The position numbers were made by a program, and so were the translations under genes. A DNA stretch of 7,199 bases from a bacterium. Its GTDB lineage: Bacteria; Gemmatimonadota; Gemmatimonadetes; Gemmatimonadales; Gemmatimonadaceae. The stretch is from the NCBI GenBank assembly GCA_021802745.1, contig JAJZRK010000166.1:1-7199 (forward strand), written 5' to 3'. Under the pieces are notes generated by a model, which was given only the letters and a program-made list of their open reading frames with translations, was not told the DNA's origin and ran no database searches. Shown here one piece after another: positions 1-7,102 of the stretch. Positions within the stretch are counted from its first letter, which is position 1. Every line of letters begins with the position of its first letter.

Positions 1-17
1 TTCCGATCTTTGTTTCT

Positions 18-2792
18 CTACTTCGCCAGGTTTCTCAGCACATACGGCAATATCCCGCCGTGTTTGTAGTAGTTCATCTCTTCCGGCGTGTCAATCCGGC
101 TGCGCACCTGGAACGACTTCACCGCGCCATCTGCGCCGGCCGCCTTCACCGTCAGCGTGGCGCGCGGCGTCATGGCCTCGCTCATGCCCTCGATGGTGAT
201 CGTCTCGAAGCCGGTGAGGCCGTGCGACTGCCGGGTCTCGCCGTTGATGAACTCGAGCGGGATCACGCCCATCCCCACCAGGTTGGAGCGATGGATGCGC
301 TCGAACGACTCGGCGATCACGGCGCGCACGCCGAGGAGCATGGTGCCCTTGGCGGCCCAATCGCGCGAGGAGCCGGTGCCGTACTCCTTGCCCGCGATGA
401 TCACGAGCGGCGTGCCCGCCTTCTTGTACGCTTCGCTGGCCTCGAAGAACGACGTCGGCTCGGCGTCCGGGGCCATCCGGGTCCACCACCCCTCCATCCC
501 CGGCGTGAGCTCGTTCTTGAGGCGGATGTTCGCGAACGTGCCGCGCATCATCACCTCGTGGTTGCCGCGCCGCGCGCCGTACGAGTTGAAGTCCTTCTTC
601 GCGACGCCGAGCGACTTGAGCCAGACGCCCGCCGGCGACTTCTCGGCGATGGATCCCGCCGGGGAGATATGGTCCGTCGTGATCGAGTCGGCGAACATGC
701 CGAGCACGCGCGCGCCGCTGATGGCCGGCACGCCTGGCGGCGTCATCGTCATCCCCTCGAAATACGGCGGGTGCTTCACGTACGTGGACTTGTCGTCCCA
801 CGCGTACCGGTCGCCGGTTGGCACCGGAATGGCCTTCCATTGGTCGTCGCCGCCGAAGACGTCGGCGTACTGCTTCACGAAGTACTCGCGCTTCACGCTC
901 GAGAGCACCACGTCCTCGACTTCCTTGGGCGACGGCCAGATGTCGCGCAGGAAAACGGGTGTGCCGTCCGTGCCGGTGCCGATCGGCTCGCTCTCGAAAT
1001 CGATGTCCACGCGCCCCGCCAGGGCGTACGCGACGACGAGCGGCGGTGACGCGAGGTAGTTGAAGCGCGTCTGCGGGTTCACGCGCCCCTCGAAGTTGCG
1101 GTTGCCGCTGAGCACGGCGGCCACCGTCAGCTTGCCGTCGTCAATGCCCTTGCTGATCGCCTCAGGCAGCGGGCCGGAGTTGCCGATGCACGTGGTGCAG
1201 CCGTATCCGGCAATCTGGAAGCCGAGCGCATCGAGCGCGGGCTGCACGCCCGCCTTGTCGAAGTAGTCCTTGGCCACCTTGGAGCCCGGGGCGAGTGACG
1301 TCTTCACCCACGGCTTGCTGGTGAGCCCCTTGGCCACCGCTTTCTGCGCCACGAGGCCGGCGGCGAGCATCACGCTCGGGTTCGACGTGTTGGTGCAGCT
1401 GGTGATCGCGGCAATCACCACGGCGCCGTCGGCGAGGTCGAACTTCGCGCCGCGGTGTTCGCACGGGACCGTCGGCACCGGGCTGCCCTCGGCGATCATC
1501 GTCGCCACCGCGCCGTCGCTGTTCGCCGGTGCGGCCTTCGTGGCCGACGCGGCCACGCGTTCGCGCTCCGCCTTGTACGCGGCGGCGTACGCCGGCTTCA
1601 TCTGGGTCAGCGGAATGCGGTCCTGCGGACGCTTGGGGCCGGCGAGCGACGGCACGACCGTCGAAAGGTCGAGTTCGAGCGTGTCGGTGTAGACCGGATC
1701 GGGTGACCCGACCTCGCGGAACAGCCCCTGCGCCCTGCAGTACGCCTCGACGAGCTTCACGTGGTGCTCGTCGCGCCCCGAGAGGCGGAGGTACTTGAGC
1801 GTCTCCTCGTCCACCGGGAAGAAGCCCATCGTGGCGCCGTACTCGGGCGACATGTTGGCGATCGTCGCGCGGTCGGCGAGCGACAGCCCAGCGAGCCCCT
1901 CGCCGAAGTACTCGACGAACTTGCCCACCACCTTCTTCTTGCGGAGCATCTCCGTACAGGTGAGCACGAGATCGGTGGCCGTGGCCCCGGCCGGCAGCTG
2001 GCCGGTCAGCTTGAAGCCGATCACCTCGGGAATCAGCATGGACACGGGCTGGCCCAGCATGGCCGCCTCGGCCTCGATGCCGCCCACGCCCCAGCCGAGC
2101 ACGCCGAGCCCGTTGATCATCGTCGTGTGCGAGTCCGTGCCGACCAGCGAGTCGCAGTACGCCACCTTGTCTACCGTCGACCGTCCACCGTCCACCGTCT
2201 CTTCGCCGACAAACACCACCTGCCCCAGGTACTCCAGATTCACCTGATGGCAGATGCCCGTCCCTGGCGGCACCGCGCGGAAGTTCTTGAGCGCCGTCTG
2301 GCCCCAGCGCAGGAACTGGTAGCGTTCGAAGTTGCGCTCGTACTCGAGGTTGACGTTGATCATGAACGCCGCGTCGGTGCCGTACTCGTCAATCTGGACC
2401 GAGTGGTCAATGACCAGATCCACCGGCTGCAGCGGATTGATCTTCTTCGCATCACCGCCGAGCGCGGCCAGCGCATCGCGCATCGCCGCGAGGTCCACGA
2501 CGCACGGCACGCCCGTGAAGTCCTGCAGCAGCACGCGGCTGGTGCGGAACGCGATCTCCTTGTCCACGGGCGCCTTGACGTTCCATCGCGCCAGCGCCTC
2601 GATGTCCGCCTTCTTCACGAAGGCGCCGTCCTCATTGCGCAGCAAGTTCTCGAGCAGAACCTTGAGCGAGAAGGGCAGGGTCCTGACCGTGCTGCCGGAC
2701 AGGCCCGTGACGGCGTCGAGCCGGTAGTAGGTGTAGGTCTTGCCGTCGACGGTAAGCGTCGCGCGGCTGCCGAAGCTGTTCGAGGTTGCCAT
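18..2792 (-). CDS. acnA: Aconitate hydratase, AcnA/IRP1-type
   Basis: Cytoplasmic TCA-cycle enzyme that interconverts citrate and isocitrate through cis-aconitate using a [4Fe-4S] cluster. The 924-residue product is collinear with the AcnA/IRP1 family (E. coli AcnA is about 890). The GTDSHTT motif is at residues 218-224. The cluster cysteines are Cys466 (in [11 protein letters not shown]), Cys532 and Cys535 (in [14 protein letters not shown]), with the 66- and 3-residue spacing of the family. The C-terminal swivel domain carries [16 protein letters not shown] at 801-816. I chose the ATG at 2792 because [13 protein letters not shown] is a typical AcnA N-terminus. A GTG 66 bases upstream would add 22 residues unlike the family. 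No clear Shine-Dalgarno precedes 2792. The extra length lies partly in a heptamer-repeat insert (about residues 198-208) and partly in an Ala-rich stretch around 405-445 before the first cluster cysteine. It is the last gene of the leftward group, 157 bp after the patatin gene. Identity is firm; substrate is inferred from family. Confidence 0.97.
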   Translation of the reverse strand: MATSNSFGSRATLTVDGKTYTYYRLDAVTGLSGSTVRTLPFSLKVLLENLLRNEDGAFVKKADIEALARWNVKAPVDKEIAFRTSRVLLQDFTGVPCVVDLAAMRDALAALGGDAKKINPLQPVDLVIDHSVQIDEYGTDAAFMINVNLEYERNFERYQFLRWGQTALKNFRAVPPGTGICHQVNLEYLGQVVFVGEETVDGGRSTVDKVAYCDSLVGTDSHTTMINGLGVLGWGVGGIEAEAAMLGQPVSMLIPEVIGFKLTGQLPAGATATDLVLTCTEMLRKKKVVGKFVEYFGEGLAGLSLADRATIANMSPEYGATMGFFPVDEETLKYLRLSGRDEHHVKLVEAYCRAQGLFREVGSPDPVYTDTLELDLSTVVPSLAGPKRPQDRIPLTQMKPAYAAAYKAERERVAASATKAAPANSDGAVATMIAEGSPVPTVPCEHRGAKFDLADGAVVIAAITSCTNTSNPSVMLAAGLVAQKAVAKGLTSKPWVKTSLAPGSKVAKDYFDKAGVQPALDALGFQIAGYGCTTCIGNSGPLPEAISKGIDDGKLTVAAVLSGNRNFEGRVNPQTRFNYLASPPLVVAYALAGRVDIDFESEPIGTGTDGTPVFLRDIWPSPKEVEDVVLSSVKREYFVKQYADVFGGDDQWKAIPVPTGDRYAWDDKSTYVKHPPYFEGMTMTPPGVPAISGARVLGMFADSITTDHISPAGSIAEKSPAGVWLKSLGVAKKDFNSYGARRGNHEVMMRGTFANIRLKNELTPGMEGWWTRMAPDAEPTSFFEASEAYKKAGTPLVIIAGKEYGTGSSRDWAAKGTMLLGVRAVIAESFERIHRSNLVGMGVIPLEFINGETRQSHGLTGFETITIEGMSEAMTPRATLTVKAAGADGAVKSFQVRSRIDTPEEMNYYKHGGILPYVLRNLAK
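2169..2200. repeat. Heptamer tandem repeat inside acnA
   Basis: Four consecutive 7-base units lie at 2173-2200: ACCGTCG, ACCGTCC, ACCGTCC, ACCGTCT. A partial unit, GTCT, precedes them at 2169-2172. The tract is in frame within the aconitase and encodes [10 protein letters not shown], a seven-residue period, at about residues 199-208. This sits just before the conserved GTDSHTT motif. Three 7-base units equal 21 bases, so gain or loss of three units preserves the frame. Confidence 0.9.
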
Positions 2793-2949
2793 GGCCGGTT
2801 GGTCTTGTCGCCCGCAGAAGGAAGTGGGGGCGGGGTGATGGCCTGAGCCACTGGACACCGGAATGGACGCGGCGCCCAGGCTAACCGAATAATAGGCGGG
2901 TGCAGCCGCGGCGGCGAGTGCGGATGTACGGCGTGCGGATGTGCGGCGC
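2793..2949 (-). promoter_or_regulatory. Intergenic region, candidate acnA promoter
   Basis: This 157 bp gap separates the patatin gene from the aconitase, both read leftward. On the minus strand it holds a -10-like TATTAT (2894 to 2889) and, slightly downstream, TAGCCT. Neither has a convincing -35 at 17 bp. No GC-hairpin with a T-run, and no Shine-Dalgarno close to the aconitase ATG, was seen. It also contains a 15 bp tandem repeat. The promoter assignment rests on gap length and one AT-rich hexamer only. Confidence 0.3.
2919..2948. repeat. 15 bp tandem duplication
   Basis: Two adjacent 15-base copies, TGCGGATGTACGGCG (2919-2933) and TGCGGATGTGCGGCG (2934-2948), differ at one base. They begin one base beyond the stop codon of the patatin gene and are noncoding. 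Copy number is only two, and no function can be assigned. Confidence 0.85.
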
Positions 2950-4065
2950 CTATTCGCCGACGATCTTGAACTCCATCGTGCGGTGCCGGCGCCCCTCGCG
3001 GTCCACGACGTCGGCCACGATAGCCTGCACCGGGCACTCGGTGACGAAGGCTCCGTCGGCCCGCGACCACTCGACGGCGTGGTTCACGGGCGCCGCCTTG
3101 CCGTCAGGGTCCATCCGCATGGTGTCGGGAGCGAGACTGGCGCACAGGCCGCACCCGGTGCACCGCTCGCGGTCCACCGTCACCTCGACGCGCCGGCGCG
3201 GGTAGACGCCGCTCGCCGAGTACAGCTCGTCGCGCACGCCGTCGAGCACCTCGCAGGCCGTGGCATAGCCCGCGTCAATCATCGTGCGGGCGTGCGCGAA
3301 GCTGAACCAGTTGAACTTCCAGACCGGCGGGCGGATGAGCAGGAGCGGCGGTCCGTTCCACGCGGAGAGCTGCATCTGCTGCAGCGACCGCGTCATGAGC
3401 TGCACCGAGCGCATGAAGATGGCGGCGAAGCCCTTCTCGCCGACCCGGCGCGCGGCGGTGAGGCTCGTGCTCCCCACGTCCACGGCAATCACCGCGTCCA
3501 TGTTGCGCGCCGCGACGAGCGCCGGCGTGTTGCCCATGACGCCGCCGTCCACGCAGGTGCGCCCCTCGATGACGCGCGGCGGGAAGAACCCGGGGAGCGC
3601 GCAGGAGGCATACACCGCGTCGGTGACCCGCACGTCCTGCATGCCGGGCAGCCCCCAGGTCAGCTGCGAGCCGCGCTCGAGGTCCACTGTGTTCACGAGC
3701 AGGGGGATCGGCAGGTCGCGAAACGTCCCCTCGGGCGCGAGGCTTTCCACGATGCGCTGCAACGGCTGTTCCAGGTAGAGCGACGTCGCCAGCATGCGGC
3801 GCATCACCATCCCCACGTGGTCAATGCGGAAGAGGTCCGGCTTGCGCAGCGAGAGCGCCCGCAGCTCCATCTCGTCAATGGTGAGGCCGCGGGCGTAGGC
3901 GGAGGCGATCAGCGCGCCAATGCTCGACCCGGCCACGACCACCGGGCGGATGCCGCGCTCCTCGAGCGCGCGCAGCACGCCGATGTGGGCAAATCCCTTG
4001 AGCCCGCCGCCGCCGAGCACGAGCGCGACGCGCGGCGGGATGCCGGTGCGGGGTGGGGACGTCAC
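2950..4065 (-). CDS. Patatin-like phospholipase fused to a [4Fe-4S] ferredoxin domain
   Basis: Predicted serine acyl hydrolase acting on lipids, with an electron-carrier domain at its C-terminus. The product is 371 residues from a GTG start. Residues about 12-290 form a bacterial patatin domain. The oxyanion loop GGGGLKG is at 18-24, the nucleophile elbow GSSIG at 46-50 gives Ser48, and the DGG motif gives Asp173, so the Ser-Asp dyad is intact. Residues about 292-371 resemble a single-cluster ferredoxin, with C302-x2-C305-x2-C308 and a final C344-P345, followed by VQAI. There is no signal peptide or obvious membrane span. The GTG at 4065 puts 12 residues before the first strand and avoids overlap with the upstream gene, which ends 31 bp away. 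An ATG at 4185 would force an 89 bp overlap and a low-complexity leader. No Shine-Dalgarno is visible. Domain calls are strong. A redox role for the hydrolase is inference. Confidence 0.92.
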   Translation of the reverse strand: MTSPPRTGIPPRVALVLGGGGLKGFAHIGVLRALEERGIRPVVVAGSSIGALIASAYARGLTIDEMELRALSLRKPDLFRIDHVGMVMRRMLATSLYLEQPLQRIVESLAPEGTFRDLPIPLLVNTVDLERGSQLTWGLPGMQDVRVTDAVYASCALPGFFPPRVIEGRTCVDGGVMGNTPALVAARNMDAVIAVDVGSTSLTAARRVGEKGFAAIFMRSVQLMTRSLQQMQLSAWNGPPLLLIRPPVWKFNWFSFAHARTMIDAGYATACEVLDGVRDELYSASGVYPRRRVEVTVDRERCTGCGLCASLAPDTMRMDPDGKAAPVNHAVEWSRADGAFVTECPVQAIVADVVDREGRRHRTMEFKIVGE

Positions 4066-4096
4066 GGCGCGGCGGGCGGGATCTGGAGGGTGCGGC

Positions 4097-4420
4097 CTAC
4101 TCCAGGTACTGGTAGAGACCCCACAGGAAGACCACCGCCCCGCCAACGCTGATGAGTGTGCCGGCATCGCCACCGACGACGGCACCGGTGAGCAGGGCCG
4201 CCCCGCCCACGATCATCATCGCGCGGTTCTGCCGGGTGTCGGCGCGCGGCGGTGCAGGCAGCGGTGCGGGCGCGTAGTTCGCCTTTTGCACGCCGACGGC
4301 GGCCCGCGAGGCGACCGGCGCCCCCGAGGCGCGCACGGCCGTGGTGGCCTGGGCGGCGGCGGACGAGGGGACCGACACCGCAACGAAGGCCACGAGGAGC
4401 AGGAGCCAGAGCGAACGCAT
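4097..4420 (-). CDS. Small exported protein with glycine-rich membrane segment
   Basis: I do not recognise the family. The 107-residue product starts with a clear signal peptide: MRS, then a hydrophobic core (LWLLLLVAFVAVSV), then an AAA-Q cleavage site near residues 23/24. An Ala/Pro-rich linker follows (about 25-62), then a hydrophobic, glycine-rich C-terminal stretch (about 67-104) that could form one or two membrane spans. It ends in aromatic and acidic residues (WGLYQYLE). The ATG at 4420 is well supported: it has the only good Shine-Dalgarno of the window, AGGGAGGT ending 3 bases upstream. The gene ends 31 bp before the patatin-ferredoxin start on the same strand, so the two are probably co-transcribed. 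It would place this protein in the envelope while its partner appears cytoplasmic. Codon and base composition match its neighbours. Confidence 0.78.
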   Translation of the reverse strand: MRSLWLLLLVAFVAVSVPSSAAAQATTAVRASGAPVASRAAVGVQKANYAPAPLPAPPRADTRQNRAMMIVGGAALLTGAVVGGDAGTLISVGGAVVFLWGLYQYLE

Positions 4421-4507
4421 GAAACCTCCCTGGTGCAGGGTGCGATGGTATCCACCGACGGGTACCTTATACCGACGTTACACCATCGCGGGTCCCTCCG
4501 TCACCCC
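4421..4507. promoter_or_regulatory. Divergent intergenic region with inverted and direct repeats
   Basis: This 87 bp region lies between the leftward small-protein gene and the rightward permease gene, so it should hold promoters for both. It contains a perfect 8 bp inverted repeat, GCGATGGT (4442-4449) and ACCATCGC (4482-4489), spaced by 32 bp. Inside that lies GGTACCTTATACC (4461-4473), with GGTA/TACC arms. A direct repeat, ACCGACG, occurs at 4454-4460 and 4471-4477, 17 bp apart. The AT-rich core reads TATAAG on the minus strand and TTATAC on the plus strand, both -10-like, without a clear -35. A shared operator is plausible but not demonstrated. Confidence 0.45.
4422..4429 (-). promoter_or_regulatory. 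Shine-Dalgarno of the small exported protein gene
   Basis: On the minus strand the bases AGGGAGGT lie just before TTC-ATG, a strong match to the anti-Shine-Dalgarno. It fixes the start at 4420 and stands out because the other genes here lack such a site. Coordinates are within one or two bases. Confidence 0.75.
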
Positions 4508-5842
4508 ATGCCTCCGCCGATGAGCGACGCCTCTCACTCCTCGTCCACGCCCGTTGCCGACCGCGGCCTCACGCGCGCCATCGGCGTGCTGGGACTCGCC
4601 GCCGCCGTCTTCAACACCACGGTGGGGGGCGGAATCTTCCGTCTCCCGGGTTCGGTCACCGGGCTCATCGGACCCGCCGCGCCCCTCGTGTACGTGATCT
4701 GCGCCCTGGCGATGGGGCTCATCGTCCTCTGCTTCGCCGAAGCGGGCAGCCGCGTCTCGATGACGGGGGGGCCGTACGCGTACGTCGAACTGGTCTTTGG
4801 CCCGTACACCGGGTTCATGAGTGGCGTGCTCCTCTGGCTGCTTGGCACCACCGCGCTGGCGTCGGTTTCGAGCGCCTACGCCGGCTTCATCGGCACGCTC
4901 ATTCCCGCCCTCGGTGCGCCGGTGCCGCGCGCCCTCGTGCTCGCCGTCAGCTTCGCCTTTCTCGCCGGCGTGAACGTGCGCGGCGTCAAGCAGGGCACGC
5001 AGCTCATCGCCGTCGTGAGCGTGGCCAAGCTGCTGCCGCTGCTCGTGCTCGTCGCGGTCGGGGCGGTGGCCGTCTCGCCGTCCCACCTCGTCGTCGAGAG
5101 CATGCCGGCGGCGAGCTCATTTGCGCGAACGGCCATCGTCCTGATCTTCGCCTTCACGGGCGTCGAGAGCGCCCTCGTGCCGTCGGGCGAGATGAAGAAT
5201 CCGTCGCGCACGGTGCCGCGCGCGCTCGCCATCGCCATGATCGGCGTGACGGTGCTCTACATCTCCATCCAGCTCGTCGCACAGGGGGTGCTTGGCGTCG
5301 AGGAGCTCGCCGCCGCCAAGGCCGCACCGCTCGCCGCCGTCGCCGAGCGCCTGATGGGATCGCCGGGCCGCCTGCTGCTGCTGATCGGCGCGGCGATCTC
5401 CACCTTCGGGTACATGTCGGGAATGACCCTTGCCATGCCGCGGGCGCTGTACGCCTTTGGTCGCGACGGATTCCTGCCACGGCAAATGGCGGCCATCCAT
5501 CCGAGCTTCCACACGCCGTGGCTGGCCATCGTGCTCCAGTCGGCGGTCGTCTGCGCCCTCGCCGTGGTCAACGAGTTCGAAGCCCTCGCCGTCCTCGCCA
5601 ACCTCTCCGCCCTGCTCCTCTATGCGATCTGCGCGGTGGCGGCGTGGGAGTTGCGCCGCCGCCGCATCCAGAATGAGGGGACGACGCCGTTCAACCTGCC
5701 GCTCGGCCCGACGGTGCACATCCTCACCTGCGTCGTCATCGGCTGGCTGCTGACGAGCATCACCGCCGAGGAGTGGCGTTCGGTTGGCAGCGTGCTCGTC
5801 GTCGCGACCGTGCTCTTCTTCTTCCGGCGAAAGCAGGCGTAG
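4508..5842 (+). CDS. APC-superfamily amino acid permease
   Basis: Inner-membrane secondary transporter for amino acids or related compounds. The 444-residue product has about twelve hydrophobic segments from residue 24 to 438. Typical family features are the TM1 unwound motif GGGIFRLPG (40-48), SMTGGPYAYVE after TM2 (84-94), and GVESALVPSGEMKNPSRTVPRAL (218-240, given as GVESALVPSG then EMKNPSRTVPRAL). RALYAFGRDGFLP is at 312-324 and ends before the HTPW segment. The C-terminus is short and basic (RRKQA). ATG codons at 4508 and 4520 are both possible. Neither has a Shine-Dalgarno, and the second would remove only four residues. The stop overlaps the next gene's GTG by one base (TAGTG), so the two are translationally coupled. 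Substrate cannot be read from sequence; the downstream PLP enzyme suggests an amino acid that it then degrades. Confidence 0.93.
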   Translation: MPPPMSDASHSSSTPVADRGLTRAIGVLGLAAAVFNTTVGGGIFRLPGSVTGLIGPAAPLVYVICALAMGLIVLCFAEAGSRVSMTGGPYAYVELVFGPYTGFMSGVLLWLLGTTALASVSSAYAGFIGTLIPALGAPVPRALVLAVSFAFLAGVNVRGVKQGTQLIAVVSVAKLLPLLVLVAVGAVAVSPSHLVVESMPAASSFARTAIVLIFAFTGVESALVPSGEMKNPSRTVPRALAIAMIGVTVLYISIQLVAQGVLGVEELAAAKAAPLAAVAERLMGSPGRLLLLIGAAISTFGYMSGMTLAMPRALYAFGRDGFLPRQMAAIHPSFHTPWLAIVLQSAVVCALAVVNEFEALAVLANLSALLLYAICAVAAWELRRRRIQNEGTTPFNLPLGPTVHILTCVVIGWLLTSITAEEWRSVGSVLVVATVLFFFRRKQA

Positions 5843-7029
5843 TGGATCCGCTGCTGACGTTTCGCGCCGAGTTCCCGATCCTCGAGCGCTGCACCTACCT
5901 CGTGAGCAACTCGCTGGGGGCGATGCCGCGCGCCGTCCCCGATCGACTCGCGGAATACGTGGATGCGTGGGAAGGGCGCGGCGTCCGCGCCTGGGCCGAG
6001 GGATGGTGGGAGCTGCCCATTACCGTCGGCAACGAAGTGGCGCCGCTGATAGGCGCGTACCCCGGCGAAGTCGCCATGGTTCCGACGGTGACGCTGGCGC
6101 ACCTGGCCGTGCTGTCGGCGCTCGATTTTCCGCGCACGCGAGACACGGTGGTGATGACCGCGCTCGACTTTCCCTCGGTGCGCTACGCCGTGGACCAGAT
6201 GGCGCCTCGCTTCGGCGCGCGCGTGGAGGTGGTGCCGAGCGCCGACGGCATCACCGTTGACGCCGACCAGTTGTGCGCGGCCATCACCGAGCGCACGCGG
6301 CTGGTGGCGATCTCGCACGTGCTCTTCCGCTCCGCCTCGATTCTCGACGTGCGTCGCATCTGCGCGCATGCGCACGCCGTCGGCGCCCTCGTCGCGCTCG
6401 ACGGCTACCACGCGGCGGGGGTGATGCCGGTGGACGTGCGCGCGATCGGCTGCGACTTCTACAGCGCCGGCGTGCTGAAGTGGCTCTGCGGCGGCCCGGG
6501 CGGCTCGTTCCTGTGGGCCTCGCCGGAGATGAGCGCGGCGTACGCGCCGGCGCTCACCGGGTGGCAGGCGCACCGGCACCCGTTCGCCTTTGCGGAACGC
6601 ATGGATCATGCCGCCGGCGCCTGGCGGTGGCTCGGGGGCACGCCGGTCGTGCCGGCGCTGTACGCGAACATCGAGGGGCCGCGCATCCTGCGGCGCGCGG
6701 GCATCGAGGCCGTGCGGGCCAAGTCCATGCGGCAGACGGCGCAGCTCGTCGCGATGGCCGACGCGCGCGGCTACACGGTTTCCGCCCCACGCGACGCGGC
6801 GGTGCGCGGCGGCACCGTGGCCTTCGACGTCCCGCACGCCGCGGAAGTGGCGCGCACCCTGCTCGAGCGCGACGTCGTGATAGACTATCGCCCCGGCGCC
6901 GGCATTCGCGTCGCCCCGCACTTCTACACGAGCGACGCCGAGGTCGAGCGGGTGGTGGGCGAGATTGACGACATCCTGCGCACGGACGCGTGGCGCCCCT
7001 TCGAGGGCGTGCAGTCAACGGTGACGTAG
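5842..7029 (+). CDS. PLP-dependent class V aminotransferase-fold enzyme, kynureninase-like
   Basis: Fold-type I PLP enzyme of 395 residues, close to the length of bacterial kynureninases (about 400-420), which split kynurenine into anthranilate and alanine. Asp187 and His190 (DGYHAAGVMPVDV) match the cofactor-binding D-x2-H. Lys213 in LKWLCGGPGG is the expected Schiff-base lysine. GWQAHRHPFAF (240-250) resembles the kynureninase GW-x2-H region, and Arg356 (IRVAPHFY) fits the carboxylate-binding arginine. In classical kynureninase a tyrosine precedes the PLP lysine (YKYLN); here it is Leu212, a pattern nearer other class V enzymes. The reaction is therefore uncertain; relatives such as isopenicillin N epimerase-like enzymes or lyases remain possible. 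The GTG at 5842 overlaps the permease stop, and an upstream AAGCAGG is a weak ribosome site. An ATG at 5773 would lie inside the permease gene and add unconserved basic residues. Fold is firm, substrate is not. Confidence 0.88.
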   Translation: MDPLLTFRAEFPILERCTYLVSNSLGAMPRAVPDRLAEYVDAWEGRGVRAWAEGWWELPITVGNEVAPLIGAYPGEVAMVPTVTLAHLAVLSALDFPRTRDTVVMTALDFPSVRYAVDQMAPRFGARVEVVPSADGITVDADQLCAAITERTRLVAISHVLFRSASILDVRRICAHAHAVGALVALDGYHAAGVMPVDVRAIGCDFYSAGVLKWLCGGPGGSFLWASPEMSAAYAPALTGWQAHRHPFAFAERMDHAAGAWRWLGGTPVVPALYANIEGPRILRRAGIEAVRAKSMRQTAQLVAMADARGYTVSAPRDAAVRGGTVAFDVPHAAEVARTLLERDVVIDYRPGAGIRVAPHFYTSDAEVERVVGEIDDILRTDAWRPFEGVQSTVT

Positions 7030-7067
7030 GGTGGCGGCCGGCCCGCGACCGCACGGTGGCGTCCCGG

Positions 7068-7102
7068 TTGCGGCGGCTTCCCGGCGTTCGTAGCTTCGCG
7101 GC
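7068..7102 (+). promoter_or_regulatory. Candidate leaderless promoter
   Basis: TTGCGG (7068-7073) and TAGCTT (7091-7096) are spaced by exactly 17 bp, the optimum for a housekeeping sigma factor. The TAnnnT -10 ends six bases before the ATG at 7103, so transcription would begin at or next to the A of the start codon. No Shine-Dalgarno fits in the gap. This is the geometry of leaderless genes described in several non-proteobacterial phyla. It lies in the 73 bp gap after the kynureninase-like gene, where no terminator hairpin with a T-run is visible. Confidence 0.6.

Noticed and set aside
60..1049. Long plus-strand open frames opposite the aconitase (also 88-1059 and 1761-2846)
   Set aside because: Their products are Arg/His/Ala-rich with no recognisable domain and lie wholly antisense to a well-conserved gene. 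GC-rich codon bias makes such open shadows common.
2793..2858. Earlier GTG start for the aconitase at 2858
   Set aside because: The added 22 residues do not look like family sequence, and the ATG at 2792 gives a standard AcnA N-terminus.
3127..3163. Ferredoxin domain seemed degenerate, lacking the usual fourth Cys of C-x2-C-x2-C-x3-C
   Set aside because: Single-cluster ferredoxins use three cysteines of the first motif plus the later Cys-Pro, which is present (Cys344), so the site looks complete.
2941..4152. 403-codon plus-strand open frame opposite the patatin gene
   Set aside because: Composition is typical of antisense shadows (Arg, His, Ala), with no motif; the minus strand has clear catalytic and cluster motifs.
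4066..4185. Earlier ATG start for the patatin gene at 4185
   Set aside because: It would overlap the upstream gene by 89 bp and add a low-complexity leader lacking any motif.
6877..6890. Small palindrome GATAG-A-CTATC in the PLP enzyme gene
   Set aside because: It lies in conserved coding sequence (VIDYRP) with five-base arms only, so chance is the simplest explanation.
5620..6921. 433-codon minus-strand open frame opposite the permease and PLP enzyme
   Set aside because: It spans two genuine genes on the other strand and has shadow-like composition.
7030..7067. Possible terminator after the PLP enzyme gene
   Set aside because: The GC-rich stretch can form weak stems (GGCCGGCC) but has no following T-run.
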